Positions 16,870 through 25,724 of a DNA stretch of 64,000 nt are shown one piece after another (position 1 is the first letter of the stretch; each line of letters starts with the position of its first letter). Both the position numbers and the translations under genes were made by a program. This stretch comes from Nocardia mexicana NBRC 108244 (GTDB lineage Bacteria; Actinomycetota; Actinomycetes; Mycobacteriales; Mycobacteriaceae), in assembly GCF_001613165.1 (NCBI RefSeq), contig NZ_BDBV01000001.1:238173-302172 (forward strand), in the 5' to 3' direction. Below the pieces are notes generated by a model. The model worked only from the letters and a program-made list of their open reading frames with translations. It did no database searches and had not been told where the DNA came from.

Positions 16870-19428
16870 CTATTTCCCCTGCGTGGCGGCGTCAACACCG
16901 CTGGTGACCGGGATCTCGGGCATGCCCAGCAGGACAGGGACCTTGCGCTCTCCGCTGTCGTCGAAACCGATCGTCGGATCCGCCTCCTCCGGAGCGTTGA
17001 CGAACGAGACGAAGCGCGACAGCTTCGCCGGATCCTCCAGCACCGCCGCCCACTCGTCCTTGTATCCGTCGACGTGCTTGGCCATGGCGGCCTCCAGCTC
17101 GTCGGCGAGGCCCAGCGAGTCCTCGCACACGACCTGCTTGACGTACTCGATGCCGCCCTCCAGCGACTCCTGCCAGGGCGCGGTGCGCTGCAGCCGGTCG
17201 GCGGTGCGGATGTAGAACATCAGGTACCGGTCGATGTACTTGATCAGCGTCTCGTCGTCCAGATCGCCGGCCAGCAGCACCGCGTGCTTCGGGGTGAGGC
17301 CGCCGTTGCCGCCGACATACAGGTTCCAGCCGTGCTCGGTGGCGATGACGCCGACGTCCTTGCCGCGCGCCTCGGCGCATTCGCGGGCGCAGCCGGACAC
17401 GGCCAGCTTCAGCTTGTGCGGCGACCGCAGCCCGCGGTACCGCCGCTCCAGCCGCACTGCCATCCCGACCGAGTCCTGCTGCCCGTACCGGCACCAGGTG
17501 GAGCCGACGCAGCTCTTCACCGTGCGCAGCGACTTGCCGTACGCGTGGCCGGATTCCATGCCGACATCGACCAGTCGCTGCCAGATCTTGGGCAGCTGCT
17601 CCACCCGCGCGCCGAACAGGTCGATCCGCTGACCGCCGGTGACCTTCACGTAGAGCCCGAAATCCTTGGCGATCTGGCCGATTTCGATCAGCTGCTCCGG
17701 CGTGCACTCACCGCCGGGCATGCGCGGCACCACCGAATAGGTGCCGTTCTTCTGCATATTGGCCAGGAAGTGGTCGTTGGTGTCCTGCAGCGCCGCCATC
17801 TCGCCGTCGAGGATGTGATCGCTCGAGGTGGAGGCCAGGATCGAGGCCACCGCGGGCTTGCAGATATCGCAGCCGGATCCCCTGCCGTGCTTGGCGATCA
17901 GCTCCGAGAACGTGCGAATGCCGGTGACCTGGACGATCCCGAACAGCTCCTGACGCGACTGCTCGAAGTGCTCGCACAGCGCCTTGGACATCTCCACGCC
18001 CGACTGCTCGAGCAGCTTCTTCAACATGGGAACGCAACCGCCGCAGGAGGTTCCGGCGGAGGTGCAGCTCTTGATGCCCGGGATGTCGCAGGCGCCCTCG
18101 GCGATGGCGCCGCAGATCGCGCCCTTGGACACGTTGTTGCAGGAGCAGATCTGGGCGTCGTCGGGCAGCGCGTCGGCGCCCAGTTCCGCTCCGGCGGGCG
18201 AGATCAGCGCGGCGGGCTCGGCGGGTAGCTCGCTGCCGACCAGCGGGCGCAGCGCGGCGTACTGCGAGGCGTCGCCGACCAGAATGCCGCCCAGCAGCGT
18301 CTTCGCATCGTCGGAGATGACGAGTTTGGCGTAGGTGCCCTTGGCCGCGTCGTGCAACACCACCGACAGCGCGCCCTCGGTGGTGCCGTGCGCGTCGCCG
18401 AAGCTGGCGACGTCCACGCCGAGCAGCTTCAGCTTGGTGGACAGGTCCGCACCCGGGAATTCGCCTGCGCCGCCGAGCAATCGGTCCGCCACGATCTCGG
18501 CGGTGGTGTAGCCCGGGGCGACCAGGCCGTAGCAGGTGCCCTCCACCGCGGCCACCTCGCCGACGGCGTAGATGTGCGGATCGGAGCTCTGCAGGCCGAG
18601 GTCGGTGATGACGCCGCCGCGCGGGCCCACCTCCAGCCCGGCGTCGCGGGCGATCTGGTCGCGCGGGCGGATACCGGCGGAGAACACCACCAGCGACGCG
18701 TCGATGGTCGACTCGTCCGACAGCGTAACCTGCAGTCCCGCACCGTCTTCGGACTTCTCGATCGACGAGGTGCCGACCCCGGTGTGCACGTGCAGGCCCA
18801 GGTCGGTGACCAGCCGCTCCAGGATGGCGCCGCCACCCTCGTCGACCTGCACCGGCATCAGCCGCGGCGCGAACTCGACCACGTGCGGCGTCATGCCCAT
18901 GAGCCGCAACGCATTCGCGGCCTCCAGGCCCAGCAGTCCGCCGCCGACCACGACGCCGACCGCACCCGGCCCGGCGGCCTCGGCGGCCGACCGGATGCCG
19001 TCCAGATCCTCGATGGTGCGGTAGACGAAGCACTCCGGCTGGTCGTGTCCCGGCACCGGCGGCACGAACGCGTACGAACCGGTCGCGAGCACCATGGCGT
19101 CGTAGCCGATCACGTCACCGGTGGAGGTGGTGATCTTGCGGGCGCCGCGGTCGACAGTCTCCGCGCGCACCCCCAGCCGCAGATCCACCAGCTCGTCACC
19201 GGCGTATTCGTTGCCCGGCAGCGCCAGCTGCTTCGGATCCCAGCTGCCGACGTAGGACGACAGTCCGACGCGGTCGTAGGCGGGCTGCGGCTCCTCGCTG
19301 AGGATCACGACCTGCCACCGGCCGTCGGTGTCGCGCGAGCGCAGTGCCTCGACGAACCGGTGGCCGACCATGCCGTGACCGACGACCACCACGGTCTTGC
19401 GCTGCGTGGTTTCCACAGTGGGGTTCAT
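16870..19428 (-). CDS. nirB: NADH-dependent assimilatory nitrite reductase large subunit
   Basis: 852 residues from the ATG at 19428 with GGAGG six bases upstream; this is the family's normal length. Domains in order: FAD/NAD(P)H oxidoreductase (VVVVGHGMVGHRFVEAL at the N-terminus, VVVGGGLLGLEAANAL near 150), BFD-like [2Fe-2S] domain (CSCNNVSKGAICGAI then CTSAGTSCGGC), and the siroheme/[4Fe-4S] module with CVGSTWC and SGCARECAEARGKD supplying cluster cysteines. It reduces nitrite to ammonium with six electrons from NADH in the cytoplasm. It stands 23 bases after narK and before nirD, hemD-like and cbiX genes, so uptake, reduction and cofactor supply are co-expressed. Confidence 0.96.
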   Translation of the reverse strand: MNPTVETTQRKTVVVVGHGMVGHRFVEALRSRDTDGRWQVVILSEEPQPAYDRVGLSSYVGSWDPKQLALPGNEYAGDELVDLRLGVRAETVDRGARKITTSTGDVIGYDAMVLATGSYAFVPPVPGHDQPECFVYRTIEDLDGIRSAAEAAGPGAVGVVVGGGLLGLEAANALRLMGMTPHVVEFAPRLMPVQVDEGGGAILERLVTDLGLHVHTGVGTSSIEKSEDGAGLQVTLSDESTIDASLVVFSAGIRPRDQIARDAGLEVGPRGGVITDLGLQSSDPHIYAVGEVAAVEGTCYGLVAPGYTTAEIVADRLLGGAGEFPGADLSTKLKLLGVDVASFGDAHGTTEGALSVVLHDAAKGTYAKLVISDDAKTLLGGILVGDASQYAALRPLVGSELPAEPAALISPAGAELGADALPDDAQICSCNNVSKGAICGAIAEGACDIPGIKSCTSAGTSCGGCVPMLKKLLEQSGVEMSKALCEHFEQSRQELFGIVQVTGIRTFSELIAKHGRGSGCDICKPAVASILASTSSDHILDGEMAALQDTNDHFLANMQKNGTYSVVPRMPGGECTPEQLIEIGQIAKDFGLYVKVTGGQRIDLFGARVEQLPKIWQRLVDVGMESGHAYGKSLRTVKSCVGSTWCRYGQQDSVGMAVRLERRYRGLRSPHKLKLAVSGCARECAEARGKDVGVIATEHGWNLYVGGNGGLTPKHAVLLAGDLDDETLIKYIDRYLMFYIRTADRLQRTAPWQESLEGGIEYVKQVVCEDSLGLADELEAAMAKHVDGYKDEWAAVLEDPAKLSRFVSFVNAPEEADPTIGFDDSGERKVPVLLGMPEIPVTSGVDAATQGK

Positions 19429-19451
19429 GTGTGTCCTCCGAGTGGTTCTGG

Positions 19452-20951
19452 TCAGGCTCTGGGCCGACGGTTGGTGGACTGGGAGCCGTTGCCCGGCAGG
19501 CTGTTTCCGGATTCGAGCTCGGCCTCGAGCACGAACGACTCGGCCTCGACGACGACGTCGTGCTCCGGATGGGCGCGGCGCCGCGCACTCGGCGGCCGCA
19601 GGAACACCGCCCAGCACACCGCGGCGCAGACCAGGTAGAAGACCATGAACACCCAGAACGCTGTGGTCGCGGACTTGGTGGAGGCGTAGGAGGAACGCAG
19701 CACCAGGTTGATGCCGACGCCGCCGAGGGCGCCGATCGCGCCGACGAACCCGATCAGCGCACCGGCGGTGTTCTGCGACCAGGCCGCGCGAGTTGCCGAA
19801 TCCGCCTGCAGGCTCCGCGATTTCGCGTCGAACACCGACGGAATGATCTTGGTGACGGCGCCGTTGCCGATGCCCGACACCACGAACAACGCAATGAACC
19901 CGATCACCAATGCGGCCATTACGGCACCGGTGGGCACATGGTTGTTGCGATCGGCGACGACGCTCGCCGCGGCCACCGCCAGAGCGCCCAGGGTCATGGC
20001 GCCGAAGCTGTACAGGGTGACCTTGCTCCCGCCGAACCGGTCGGCCCACTTACCGCCGTAGGGGCGGGTCAGCGAGCCGAGCAGCGGTCCGATGAACGCG
20101 ATGGAGGCGGCATGCAACGCGGCCTGCGCGGGGTTGCCGCCACCGGCGACGAAGCTGACCTGCAGCACCTGCCCGAAGGCGAAGCTGTAGCCGATGAACG
20201 AACCGAACGTGCCGATGTAGAGGAACGCGATCGCCCAGGACTGAGGGACCTTCAACGCGGTCACCATGTAGGAAAGGTCCGCCTTCTGGTTGCGCACATT
20301 GTCCATGTAGAGCGCCGCCCCGACCGCCGCGACCACGACGAGGACCAGGTACACCGCACACACCAGCGAGGCGTTGCCATAGGCATTGCCGAGGGCGGCG
20401 ATGACGGCGAGGCCGATCAACTGGATCACCGGCACGCCGATATTGCCGCCACCGGCGTTGAGACCCAGCGCCCAGCCCTTCAGCCGCTGCGGATAGAAGA
20501 CGTTGATGTTGGACATCGAGGAGGCGAAGTTGCCGCCACCCAGGCCCGCGAACGCCGCCACGATCAGGAACGTCGTGTACGAAGTGCCCGGCTGGTTGAT
20601 GAAGTACAGCGTCAGCAGGGTCGGCACCAGCAGCGCCAGCGCCGAGAAGATCGTCCAGTTGCGCCCGCCGAACTTGGCGGTGGCCACCGTGTAGGGGATC
20701 CGCAGCACGCCGCCGACCAGCGTCGGCACCGCGCCCAGGAAGAATTTCCCGGCCGTGTCGATGTGGAAGACGTCGGTGGGCATGAACAGCACCATCACCG
20801 ACCAGATCGACCACACCGAGAATCCGATGTGCTCGGCGAACACCGACCAGATCAGATTGCGGCGCGCGACGTACTTGCCACCGGCCTCCCAGGCGTCGAC
20901 GTCCTCGGCATCCCAATGCTCGATGTCATGGTTACGCGTCAGCGTGCTCAA
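19452..20951 (-). CDS. narK: Nitrate/nitrite transporter of the NNP (NarK) family
   Basis: 499 residues, starting from TTG at 20951 with AGGAGG five bases upstream. Twelve membrane segments are expected. Two nitrate signatures are present: GLGGGNFASSMSNIN in the first half and GIGNGAVTKIIP in the second, with the substrate-binding Arg in VGGVLRIPYTVATAKFGGR. The N-terminal RRNLIWSVFAEHIGFSVWSI contains the first helix, which the second NarK copy at 22552 lacks. The C-terminal 60 residues are acidic and Arg-rich and probably cytoplasmic. It is first in the nirBD operon and brings nitrate in, or exports nitrite. No nitrate reductase gene is in the window. Confidence 0.94.
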   Translation of the reverse strand: MSTLTRNHDIEHWDAEDVDAWEAGGKYVARRNLIWSVFAEHIGFSVWSIWSVMVLFMPTDVFHIDTAGKFFLGAVPTLVGGVLRIPYTVATAKFGGRNWTIFSALALLVPTLLTLYFINQPGTSYTTFLIVAAFAGLGGGNFASSMSNINVFYPQRLKGWALGLNAGGGNIGVPVIQLIGLAVIAALGNAYGNASLVCAVYLVLVVVAAVGAALYMDNVRNQKADLSYMVTALKVPQSWAIAFLYIGTFGSFIGYSFAFGQVLQVSFVAGGGNPAQAALHAASIAFIGPLLGSLTRPYGGKWADRFGGSKVTLYSFGAMTLGALAVAAASVVADRNNHVPTGAVMAALVIGFIALFVVSGIGNGAVTKIIPSVFDAKSRSLQADSATRAAWSQNTAGALIGFVGAIGALGGVGINLVLRSSYASTKSATTAFWVFMVFYLVCAAVCWAVFLRPPSARRRAHPEHDVVVEAESFVLEAELESGNSLPGNGSQSTNRRPRA

Positions 20952-21137
20952 ACGGGCCTCCTGAATTGCGGGATGGCCCCAAGGTAGGAAACGGGTATTG
21001 CGCCGATGCTGCGCGAAATGACCGTCAAATCAACGGTTGCTCACGATTACCCGAGCAGGCCCGTGAGAACCGGGTGAATGTTTCGCGCATGTGACACAAC
21101 GGTTTCCGCGCGTCAAGAATCGCCCACTGCCGAATAT

Positions 21138-21224
21138 CCGACCGGTGAGGGCAGCGGCGGCGAGTGTGCTGGCACACACTCGCTTGCCGATGGCCAACAT
21201 ATTGGCCCACACCTCACCGGTCGG
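21138..21224. repeat. 87-bp element with 13-bp perfect terminal inverted repeats
   Basis: CCGACCGGTGAGG (21138-21150) is the exact reverse complement of bases 21212-21224. Inside lie GCGAGTGTG / CACACTCGC (21160-21168 and 21175-21183) and GGCCAA-CATA-TTGGCC; CTTGCCGA (about 21184) also pairs with TCGGCAAG just beyond the right arm. The element fills part of the 290-base gap between the end of the CynX-like gene and narK. It may be a terminator or leader structure on the minus strand, or a MITE-like palindromic repeat. Confidence 0.6.
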
Positions 21225-21241
21225 CAAGTCCTACGGTGAAT

Positions 21242-22486
21242 TCACCGCCACGTGTCCTCCAGCATCCGCGGCTTGCACGCCTGCCACGCCCCGGCCAGCA
21301 GCACCAGCACGGCGACCACCAGCAGCGCGAACGGCGCGCCCCAGCCACCGGTCAGGTCGTGCAGCACGCCGAACAGCAGCGGGCCCACGCACGCCACCGT
21401 GTAGCCGACGCCCTGGGTGAACCCGGACAGCGCCGCCGATCCGGCCTGGGTGCGGGTGCGCAGGTTGATCAGCGTCAGCGCCATCGGGAACGTGCTCGGA
21501 CCCAGTCCCAGCAGGATCACCCACAGCCACGGCGCGCTCATCGGCGCCGTCAGCAGCCCGGCGAAGGCCACGAAAAAGGCTATGGCACAACCGATCACGA
21601 TGGGGAACGGGTTGCGCACGCGCGCGGTCACGCTCGGCGCCGTCAGCGCCGCGACCAGGCCCACGAACGAGAAGACGCCGACCATCGTGCCGCCGAACGC
21701 CGCCGACGCGCCGTCGTCGGCCAGGATCTTGGGCAGCCAGGTGAACATGGCGTAGGTGGTCAGCGAGGTCATGCCGAACATCCCGGCCATCCCCCACGCC
21801 ACCGGCGAGCGCCACACCTTGCCCTCGGCCGCGCCGTGCTGCGGCGGCAGCGCCGTCGTGTCCTTCGCGTCGCGCCCGCGGCGATCGCGCAGCACACCCA
21901 GCCACGGCAGCGCGGCGGCGAAGCCCAGCAGCGACCACAGCCCCAGCGACACCCGCCAGCCCGCGGCCTCGGCCACCGGCACCGCGATCAGCGCCGGGAG
22001 CACGGTGCCCAGCTGCACCATCGTGATGTACAGCGAGCTCAGGACCGCCAGGTGATCGGCGAAGTACCGCTTGACCAGCGGCGGGATCACCACGTTGCCG
22101 ATACCCATACCGGCCAGCGCCAGCGCCGAGAGCAGCAGCAGCTCCCAGGTATCGGGCACCGCGGCGCGCGCGAGCTGGCCGACACCGGCCATCAGCATCG
22201 CCACCAGCGCGGTGCGCTCGAGGCCCAGCCGCCGCACGAAGATCGGGGTGAGCACGCCCGCGAAGGCGAACATGGCGGTCGGGATCATGCCGAACACGCC
22301 GACCACCGCGGTCGAATATCCGATATCGGCGCCGATCCGCTCGGCCAGCGGGGTGAATGCGGTAACCGCGAGACGCAGCGTGAACGCCGACATGAGGATG
22401 GCGGCGAGGACGAGCAGTCGCCCCTCGATCAGGGAGCGGCGGCGCTGTCGCACCTCGGTGCTGGTCTGCTCGACGGTTACTGTCAC
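21242..22486 (-). CDS. CynX/NimT-family MFS transporter
   Basis: 414 residues from a GTG at 22486. A TTG at 22522 would add 12 residues, but TATGAT lies exactly six bases before the GTG, so transcription probably begins at the GTG itself (leaderless). Twelve membrane segments are visible. The order LRLAVTAFTPLAERIGADIG, MGIGNVVIPPLVKRYF and WGMAGMFGMTSLTTYAMFTW is typical of the CynX/NimT (cyanate or 2-nitroimidazole) branch. The substrate is not known. It is divergent from the GntR-NarK chimera, and the ancestral GntR regulator presumably controlled it. Confidence 0.88.
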   Translation of the reverse strand: MTVTVEQTSTEVRQRRRSLIEGRLLVLAAILMSAFTLRLAVTAFTPLAERIGADIGYSTAVVGVFGMIPTAMFAFAGVLTPIFVRRLGLERTALVAMLMAGVGQLARAAVPDTWELLLLSALALAGMGIGNVVIPPLVKRYFADHLAVLSSLYITMVQLGTVLPALIAVPVAEAAGWRVSLGLWSLLGFAAALPWLGVLRDRRGRDAKDTTALPPQHGAAEGKVWRSPVAWGMAGMFGMTSLTTYAMFTWLPKILADDGASAAFGGTMVGVFSFVGLVAALTAPSVTARVRNPFPIVIGCAIAFFVAFAGLLTAPMSAPWLWVILLGLGPSTFPMALTLINLRTRTQAGSAALSGFTQGVGYTVACVGPLLFGVLHDLTGGWGAPFALLVVAVLVLLAGAWQACKPRMLEDTWR

Positions 22487-22492
22487 CGAAAA

Positions 22493-22498
22493 ATCATA
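22493..22498 (-). promoter_or_regulatory. -10 element of the CynX-like transporter (leaderless)
   Basis: TATGAT on the minus strand, followed by TTTTCG and the GTG start at 22486. Six bases from -10 to start codon predicts transcription beginning at the start codon. Confidence 0.6.
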
Positions 22499-22538
22499 GG
22501 ATGATTGGATGATGGGATGCAAGGAATGTGATACGGGG

Positions 22539-22544
22539 TACTCT
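22539..22544 (+). promoter_or_regulatory. -10 element of the GntR-NarK chimera (leaderless)
   Basis: TACTCT, then seven bases, then the GTG start at 22552 with no ribosome site. The 40 bases shared with the divergent promoter hold TCAT/ATGA-rich sequence that could be a GntR operator. Confidence 0.55.
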
Positions 22545-22551
22545 GTTCTGC

Positions 22552-24279
22552 GTGCAACCCGTCCGTCGCACCAGCCTCATAGCTCAGGTCACCGAGCAGC
22601 TGCGTGCCGAAATCCGTTCCGGCCGTTGGCCCGTCGGCTCCCGTATCCCCACGGAACCGGAGCTGACCGAACTCACCGGCACCGGCCGCAATACCGTCCG
22701 TGAGGCCGTGCAGGCACTCGTGCATGCCGGCATGCTGGAGCGCCGCCAGGGCTCCGGCACCTACGTGATCGCGACGTCCGACCTCGGCGGCACGCTGGCC
22801 AAGTACTTCGCCGACGCCGTCGAGCGCGACATCCTCGAACTGCGCCAGGCCCTCGACACCCAGGCCGCGCGGCTGGCGGCGCAGCGCCGCGACGATGCCG
22901 ACATCGCCAACCTGCTGCGCTTGCTCGAGGAGCGCCGCCAGGCGTGGGACGAGAACAACCCCGGCGCCATCGAGGCCGATGTGGAACTGCATCGCGCGAT
23001 CGTGGTCGCCATGGGCGCAGCGGGTTTCGAGTTCCTCGACGGCCTGGGCCGGGGCAATCCGGTGGCCGTGAGCAACGCGCTGCTGCTCACCTCCACCCCG
23101 ACGCTGGTCGGCTCGGTGCTGCGGGTGCCCTACACCTTCGCGATCCCCAAGTTCGGCGGTCGCGCCTTCACCGTCTTCAGCGCCGGGATGCTGCTCGCGC
23201 CCACGCTGGGAGTGGCGTACTTCATCAACCAGCCGGACACGCCGATGTGGGTGTTCCTGGTCCTCGCCGCGCTGGCCGGCGTCGGCGGCGGCAACTTCTC
23301 CTCGTCCATGGCCAATATCAACTTCTTCTTCCCCGAGGGCAAAAAGGGTGCCGCACTGGGCATCAACGCCGCGGGCGGAAATATGGGCGTGGCACAGACC
23401 CAGCTGATCGTGCCGCTGATCATCACCCTCGGCACCCACCTCATGGCGAAGGATCCGGGCGGCTATCGGTTCGGCATCACGCTCGCGGTGCTCGTCTGGG
23501 TGCCGTTCATCCTCGCCGCGATGTTCGGCGCGCTGCGCTACATGGACAGCATCGGCTCCGCCAAGTCCGACGGCCGGTCCTACCGGCTCGCCATGGCGAA
23601 TCGGCACACCTGGGTCATGGCCTTCCTCTACATCGGCACCTTCGGCTCGTTCATCGGCTTCTCCTTCGCCTTCCCGACGCTGCTGAAGGCCAACTTCCCG
23701 GACCTGGCGAAGATCGGCTGGATGGGCACGCTCGGCAATCTCGCCTTCCTCGGCGCATTCGTCGGGTCGTTCAGCCGCCCGTTCGGCGGCTGGATCTCCG
23801 ACCGGCTGACCGGCGCCCGCATCACGCTGTTCGTCTTCGGCGGCATGGCGGTGGCGACCGTGCTGATCATGGCGTCGCTGTCGGCGAAAAGCTTTCCGCT
23901 GTACCTGATCTCGTTCCTGCTGCTGTTCGTGCTGACCGGTATCGGCAACGGGTCGACCTACCGGATGATCCCGTCGATCTTCATCGCCGAATCCAAGCGC
24001 CGGGCCAGCGAGGCGGGCGAGGACCCCGCCTCGGCCCTGATCTCGGCGAAGCGGCAGGCGGGCGCGGCGATCGGCGTGATCGGCGCGGTCGGAGCCTCCG
24101 GCGGCTGGCTGCTGCAGCAGGCACTTCGCCTGTCCAACAACCACTTCGGCAGCATGTCACCGGCCTTCTGGGCCTACGCCGTGGCTTTCCTCGCGATGGG
24201 CGCGGTGACCTGGTGGTTCTACCTGCGCTCATCGTTCGCGGTGAGCCGCGCGCCGTCACTGGCCTACGCCGACGTGTAA
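22552..24279 (+). CDS. Chimeric ORF: FadR-type GntR regulator fused in frame to N-truncated NarK
   Basis: 575 residues from the GTG at 22552. Residues 5-75 are a GntR winged helix (SLIAQVTEQLRAEIRSGRWP, PTEPELTELTGTGRNTVREA, GSGTYV). Residues about 93-150 begin a FadR-type FCD ligand domain (LELRQALDTQAARLAA, DVELHRAIV). The FCD stops after about 60 of its usual 120 residues and the sequence becomes NarK: AAGFEFLDGL, TPTLVGSVLRVPYTFAIPKF, GVGGGNFSSSMANIN, through to a complete NNP C-terminus. The first NarK helix and N-terminal tail are missing. The join lies near residues 149-158 (about 22996-23025). A deletion joining a regulator gene to a downstream narK is the simplest cause. Neither half is likely to work normally, though the DNA-binding domain is intact. 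Assembly error is the alternative. Confidence 0.85.
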   Translation: MQPVRRTSLIAQVTEQLRAEIRSGRWPVGSRIPTEPELTELTGTGRNTVREAVQALVHAGMLERRQGSGTYVIATSDLGGTLAKYFADAVERDILELRQALDTQAARLAAQRRDDADIANLLRLLEERRQAWDENNPGAIEADVELHRAIVVAMGAAGFEFLDGLGRGNPVAVSNALLLTSTPTLVGSVLRVPYTFAIPKFGGRAFTVFSAGMLLAPTLGVAYFINQPDTPMWVFLVLAALAGVGGGNFSSSMANINFFFPEGKKGAALGINAAGGNMGVAQTQLIVPLIITLGTHLMAKDPGGYRFGITLAVLVWVPFILAAMFGALRYMDSIGSAKSDGRSYRLAMANRHTWVMAFLYIGTFGSFIGFSFAFPTLLKANFPDLAKIGWMGTLGNLAFLGAFVGSFSRPFGGWISDRLTGARITLFVFGGMAVATVLIMASLSAKSFPLYLISFLLLFVLTGIGNGSTYRMIPSIFIAESKRRASEAGEDPASALISAKRQAGAAIGVIGAVGASGGWLLQQALRLSNNHFGSMSPAFWAYAVAFLAMGAVTWWFYLRSSFAVSRAPSLAYADV

Positions 24280-24635
24280 CGCCGTGCGGCCCAGCGCAGA
24301 TGATCTAGCAGAGCATGATCTTCTGTGCCGCTGAACCGCTATGCCGTCGAACCTGTTCTGCCACCGACCGATCCGGCCCTGACCAAGCCGGATCCCCCGG
24401 GCACGGTCGCCGTCGTCCCCCCTGCCGCCGGCGACCGTGCTCCCCCGCTCCCCCGCCTCTCCGGGTTTTTGCGCACCAGTGAGTGCCACGGAAGTTACGT
24501 TGCGGGCCGCCGGGTGGCGATGTGGTCGGGTTCTGGGCGTACCCGGTGAGTTACCCATGTGCTTGCGAAATCAGTTGTTGCGGTGGGTGAAAGCCAAAGA
24601 AAAAGACAAATCACTCGGACTTGGGGGCGGGGGGG
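24280..24635. other. Gene-free gap
   Basis: 356 bases between the chimera and the convergent TIGR02569 gene. Short frames here have no family features. A short GATC-containing inverted repeat near 24300 and an A-rich run near 24590-24610 are visible; the latter could belong to the 3' end of the TIGR02569 transcript. Nothing else is recognised. Confidence 0.5.
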
Positions 24636-25487
24636 TCAGAGTTTCATGCGGACCATGTCGGCGGTGCGGGCCAGGCCCGGGAAGGCTTCCGGGGTGGAGC
24701 GGGGGTGCAGGGCGTGGACGGCCAGGCGGAACATGACCGCGCGCAGGATCATTTGGGGCCATTCCGGGAGGTCGGCCCAGCGGGATAGTAGGCCGTCGTC
24801 GGCGCCTCCCCAGGAGAGGGCGTCGACCACTACCACCCCGGCGGCCCAGGGGGCCGGGCGCCAGTAGGGGGTGATATCGGTGAGGCCGGGGGTGAAGGTG
24901 CCGGAGAAGAGAACGGTGCCGAACAGGTCGCCGTGCACCAGCTGGGACGGGGTCTGCACGGGTTTGCGGAAAGTGGCCAGCTGCGTGAGCATTTCGAGGC
25001 TGCGCTTCCCGTCCGGCGAGGTGGACGGGAGCATGCCGCCCAGCTTCAGGCTGCGCAGCGGCACCGGCTCCCAGGCGGCGCGGTCGGCGGCGACGAATAC
25101 GTCGACGTCGACCCACGGCGCGATCGGCTGCTGCACCAGGAACCGCGGGCGCTCGAGCTTCGCCGTCGCCTGATGTAGTCGCAGCGATACCGACACCACC
25201 TCGTCGTGCCGCGGCTCGGGCGTGCCCTCCAGGAATGTGTCCGCGCGCCAACCGGATACGACGTAGCGGCCGTCGGTCCCGCGCACGGGCCGCGCCAGCC
25301 GCAACCCGTCCACCTGCAGCCCCTCGCGCACCTTGGCCGACCACGCGGCGCGGGCATGGTCGGCGACCGGCGACAGCACCACGTCACCGCAGCGCCATCC
25401 GCCGTCCCAATCGCCCAGCGCGACCGGGGTCACCTCGCGAAGCCCGAACGTGGCCCGCACATGTTCGGGAGGTTCCACAGACGTCAC
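24636..25487 (-). CDS. TIGR02569 family protein (Rv3205c-like)
   Basis: 283 residues from a GTG at 25487. TACGGT lies six bases upstream of this GTG, so it is probably leaderless; the GTG three codons later is a possible alternative. The start gives VTSVEPPEHVRATFGL and LGDWDGGWRCGDVVLSPVAD, matching the N-terminus I recall for actinobacterial TIGR02569 proteins. LVHGDLFGTVLF resembles the HGDL catalytic loop of aminoglycoside-phosphotransferase-like kinases, and VVVVDALSWGG the following DxxxW/DW region, so a kinase-like fold is plausible. Function is unknown. It lies downstream of moeZ on the same strand, as in M. tuberculosis. Confidence 0.83.
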   Translation of the reverse strand: MTSVEPPEHVRATFGLREVTPVALGDWDGGWRCGDVVLSPVADHARAAWSAKVREGLQVDGLRLARPVRGTDGRYVVSGWRADTFLEGTPEPRHDEVVSVSLRLHQATAKLERPRFLVQQPIAPWVDVDVFVAADRAAWEPVPLRSLKLGGMLPSTSPDGKRSLEMLTQLATFRKPVQTPSQLVHGDLFGTVLFSGTFTPGLTDITPYWRPAPWAAGVVVVDALSWGGADDGLLSRWADLPEWPQMILRAVMFRLAVHALHPRSTPEAFPGLARTADMVRMKL

Positions 25488-25493
25488 GGCCGT

Positions 25494-25499
25494 ACCGTA
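25494..25499 (-). promoter_or_regulatory. -10 element of the TIGR02569 gene (leaderless)
   Basis: TACGGT on the minus strand, six bases (ACGGCC), then the GTG start at 25487. Same spacing as several other genes in this window. Confidence 0.5.
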
Positions 25500-25724
25500 C
25501 TCCCGGACCGTTGTCCACCACGGAAGCCGCGCCGATGTGGCTATCAGCATCGAACCTCCAGCTCCCGCACCCGACGCGGGCCTGCTCCCGCTCGCCACGC
25601 CCGCGGAGCCCGCGCCGGATCTACACCCTTTGCACGCTTTCGAGAGGATGTTAGTCGGCCACCGGGGGGATCGGTCCCCACAAACGGACCGATCCGTTGC
25701 GAAAACCCACCCCCCGCGCGGGAG

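Noticed and set aside
20952..21130. GlnR box upstream of narK
   Set aside because: Partial matches (GGTAA-N6-GCAAC on the minus strand) do not fit the GTnAC-N6-GnAAC pattern well enough to claim.
21160..21183. ANTAR-type hexaloop hairpin in the narK leader
   Set aside because: The loop (TGCCAG on the minus strand) lacks the A at position 1 and G at position 4 typical of ANTAR targets, and a second paired hairpin of this kind is missing.
24325..24549. 74-codon frame in the gap after the chimera
   Set aside because: Low complexity, no ribosome site and no recognisable domain.
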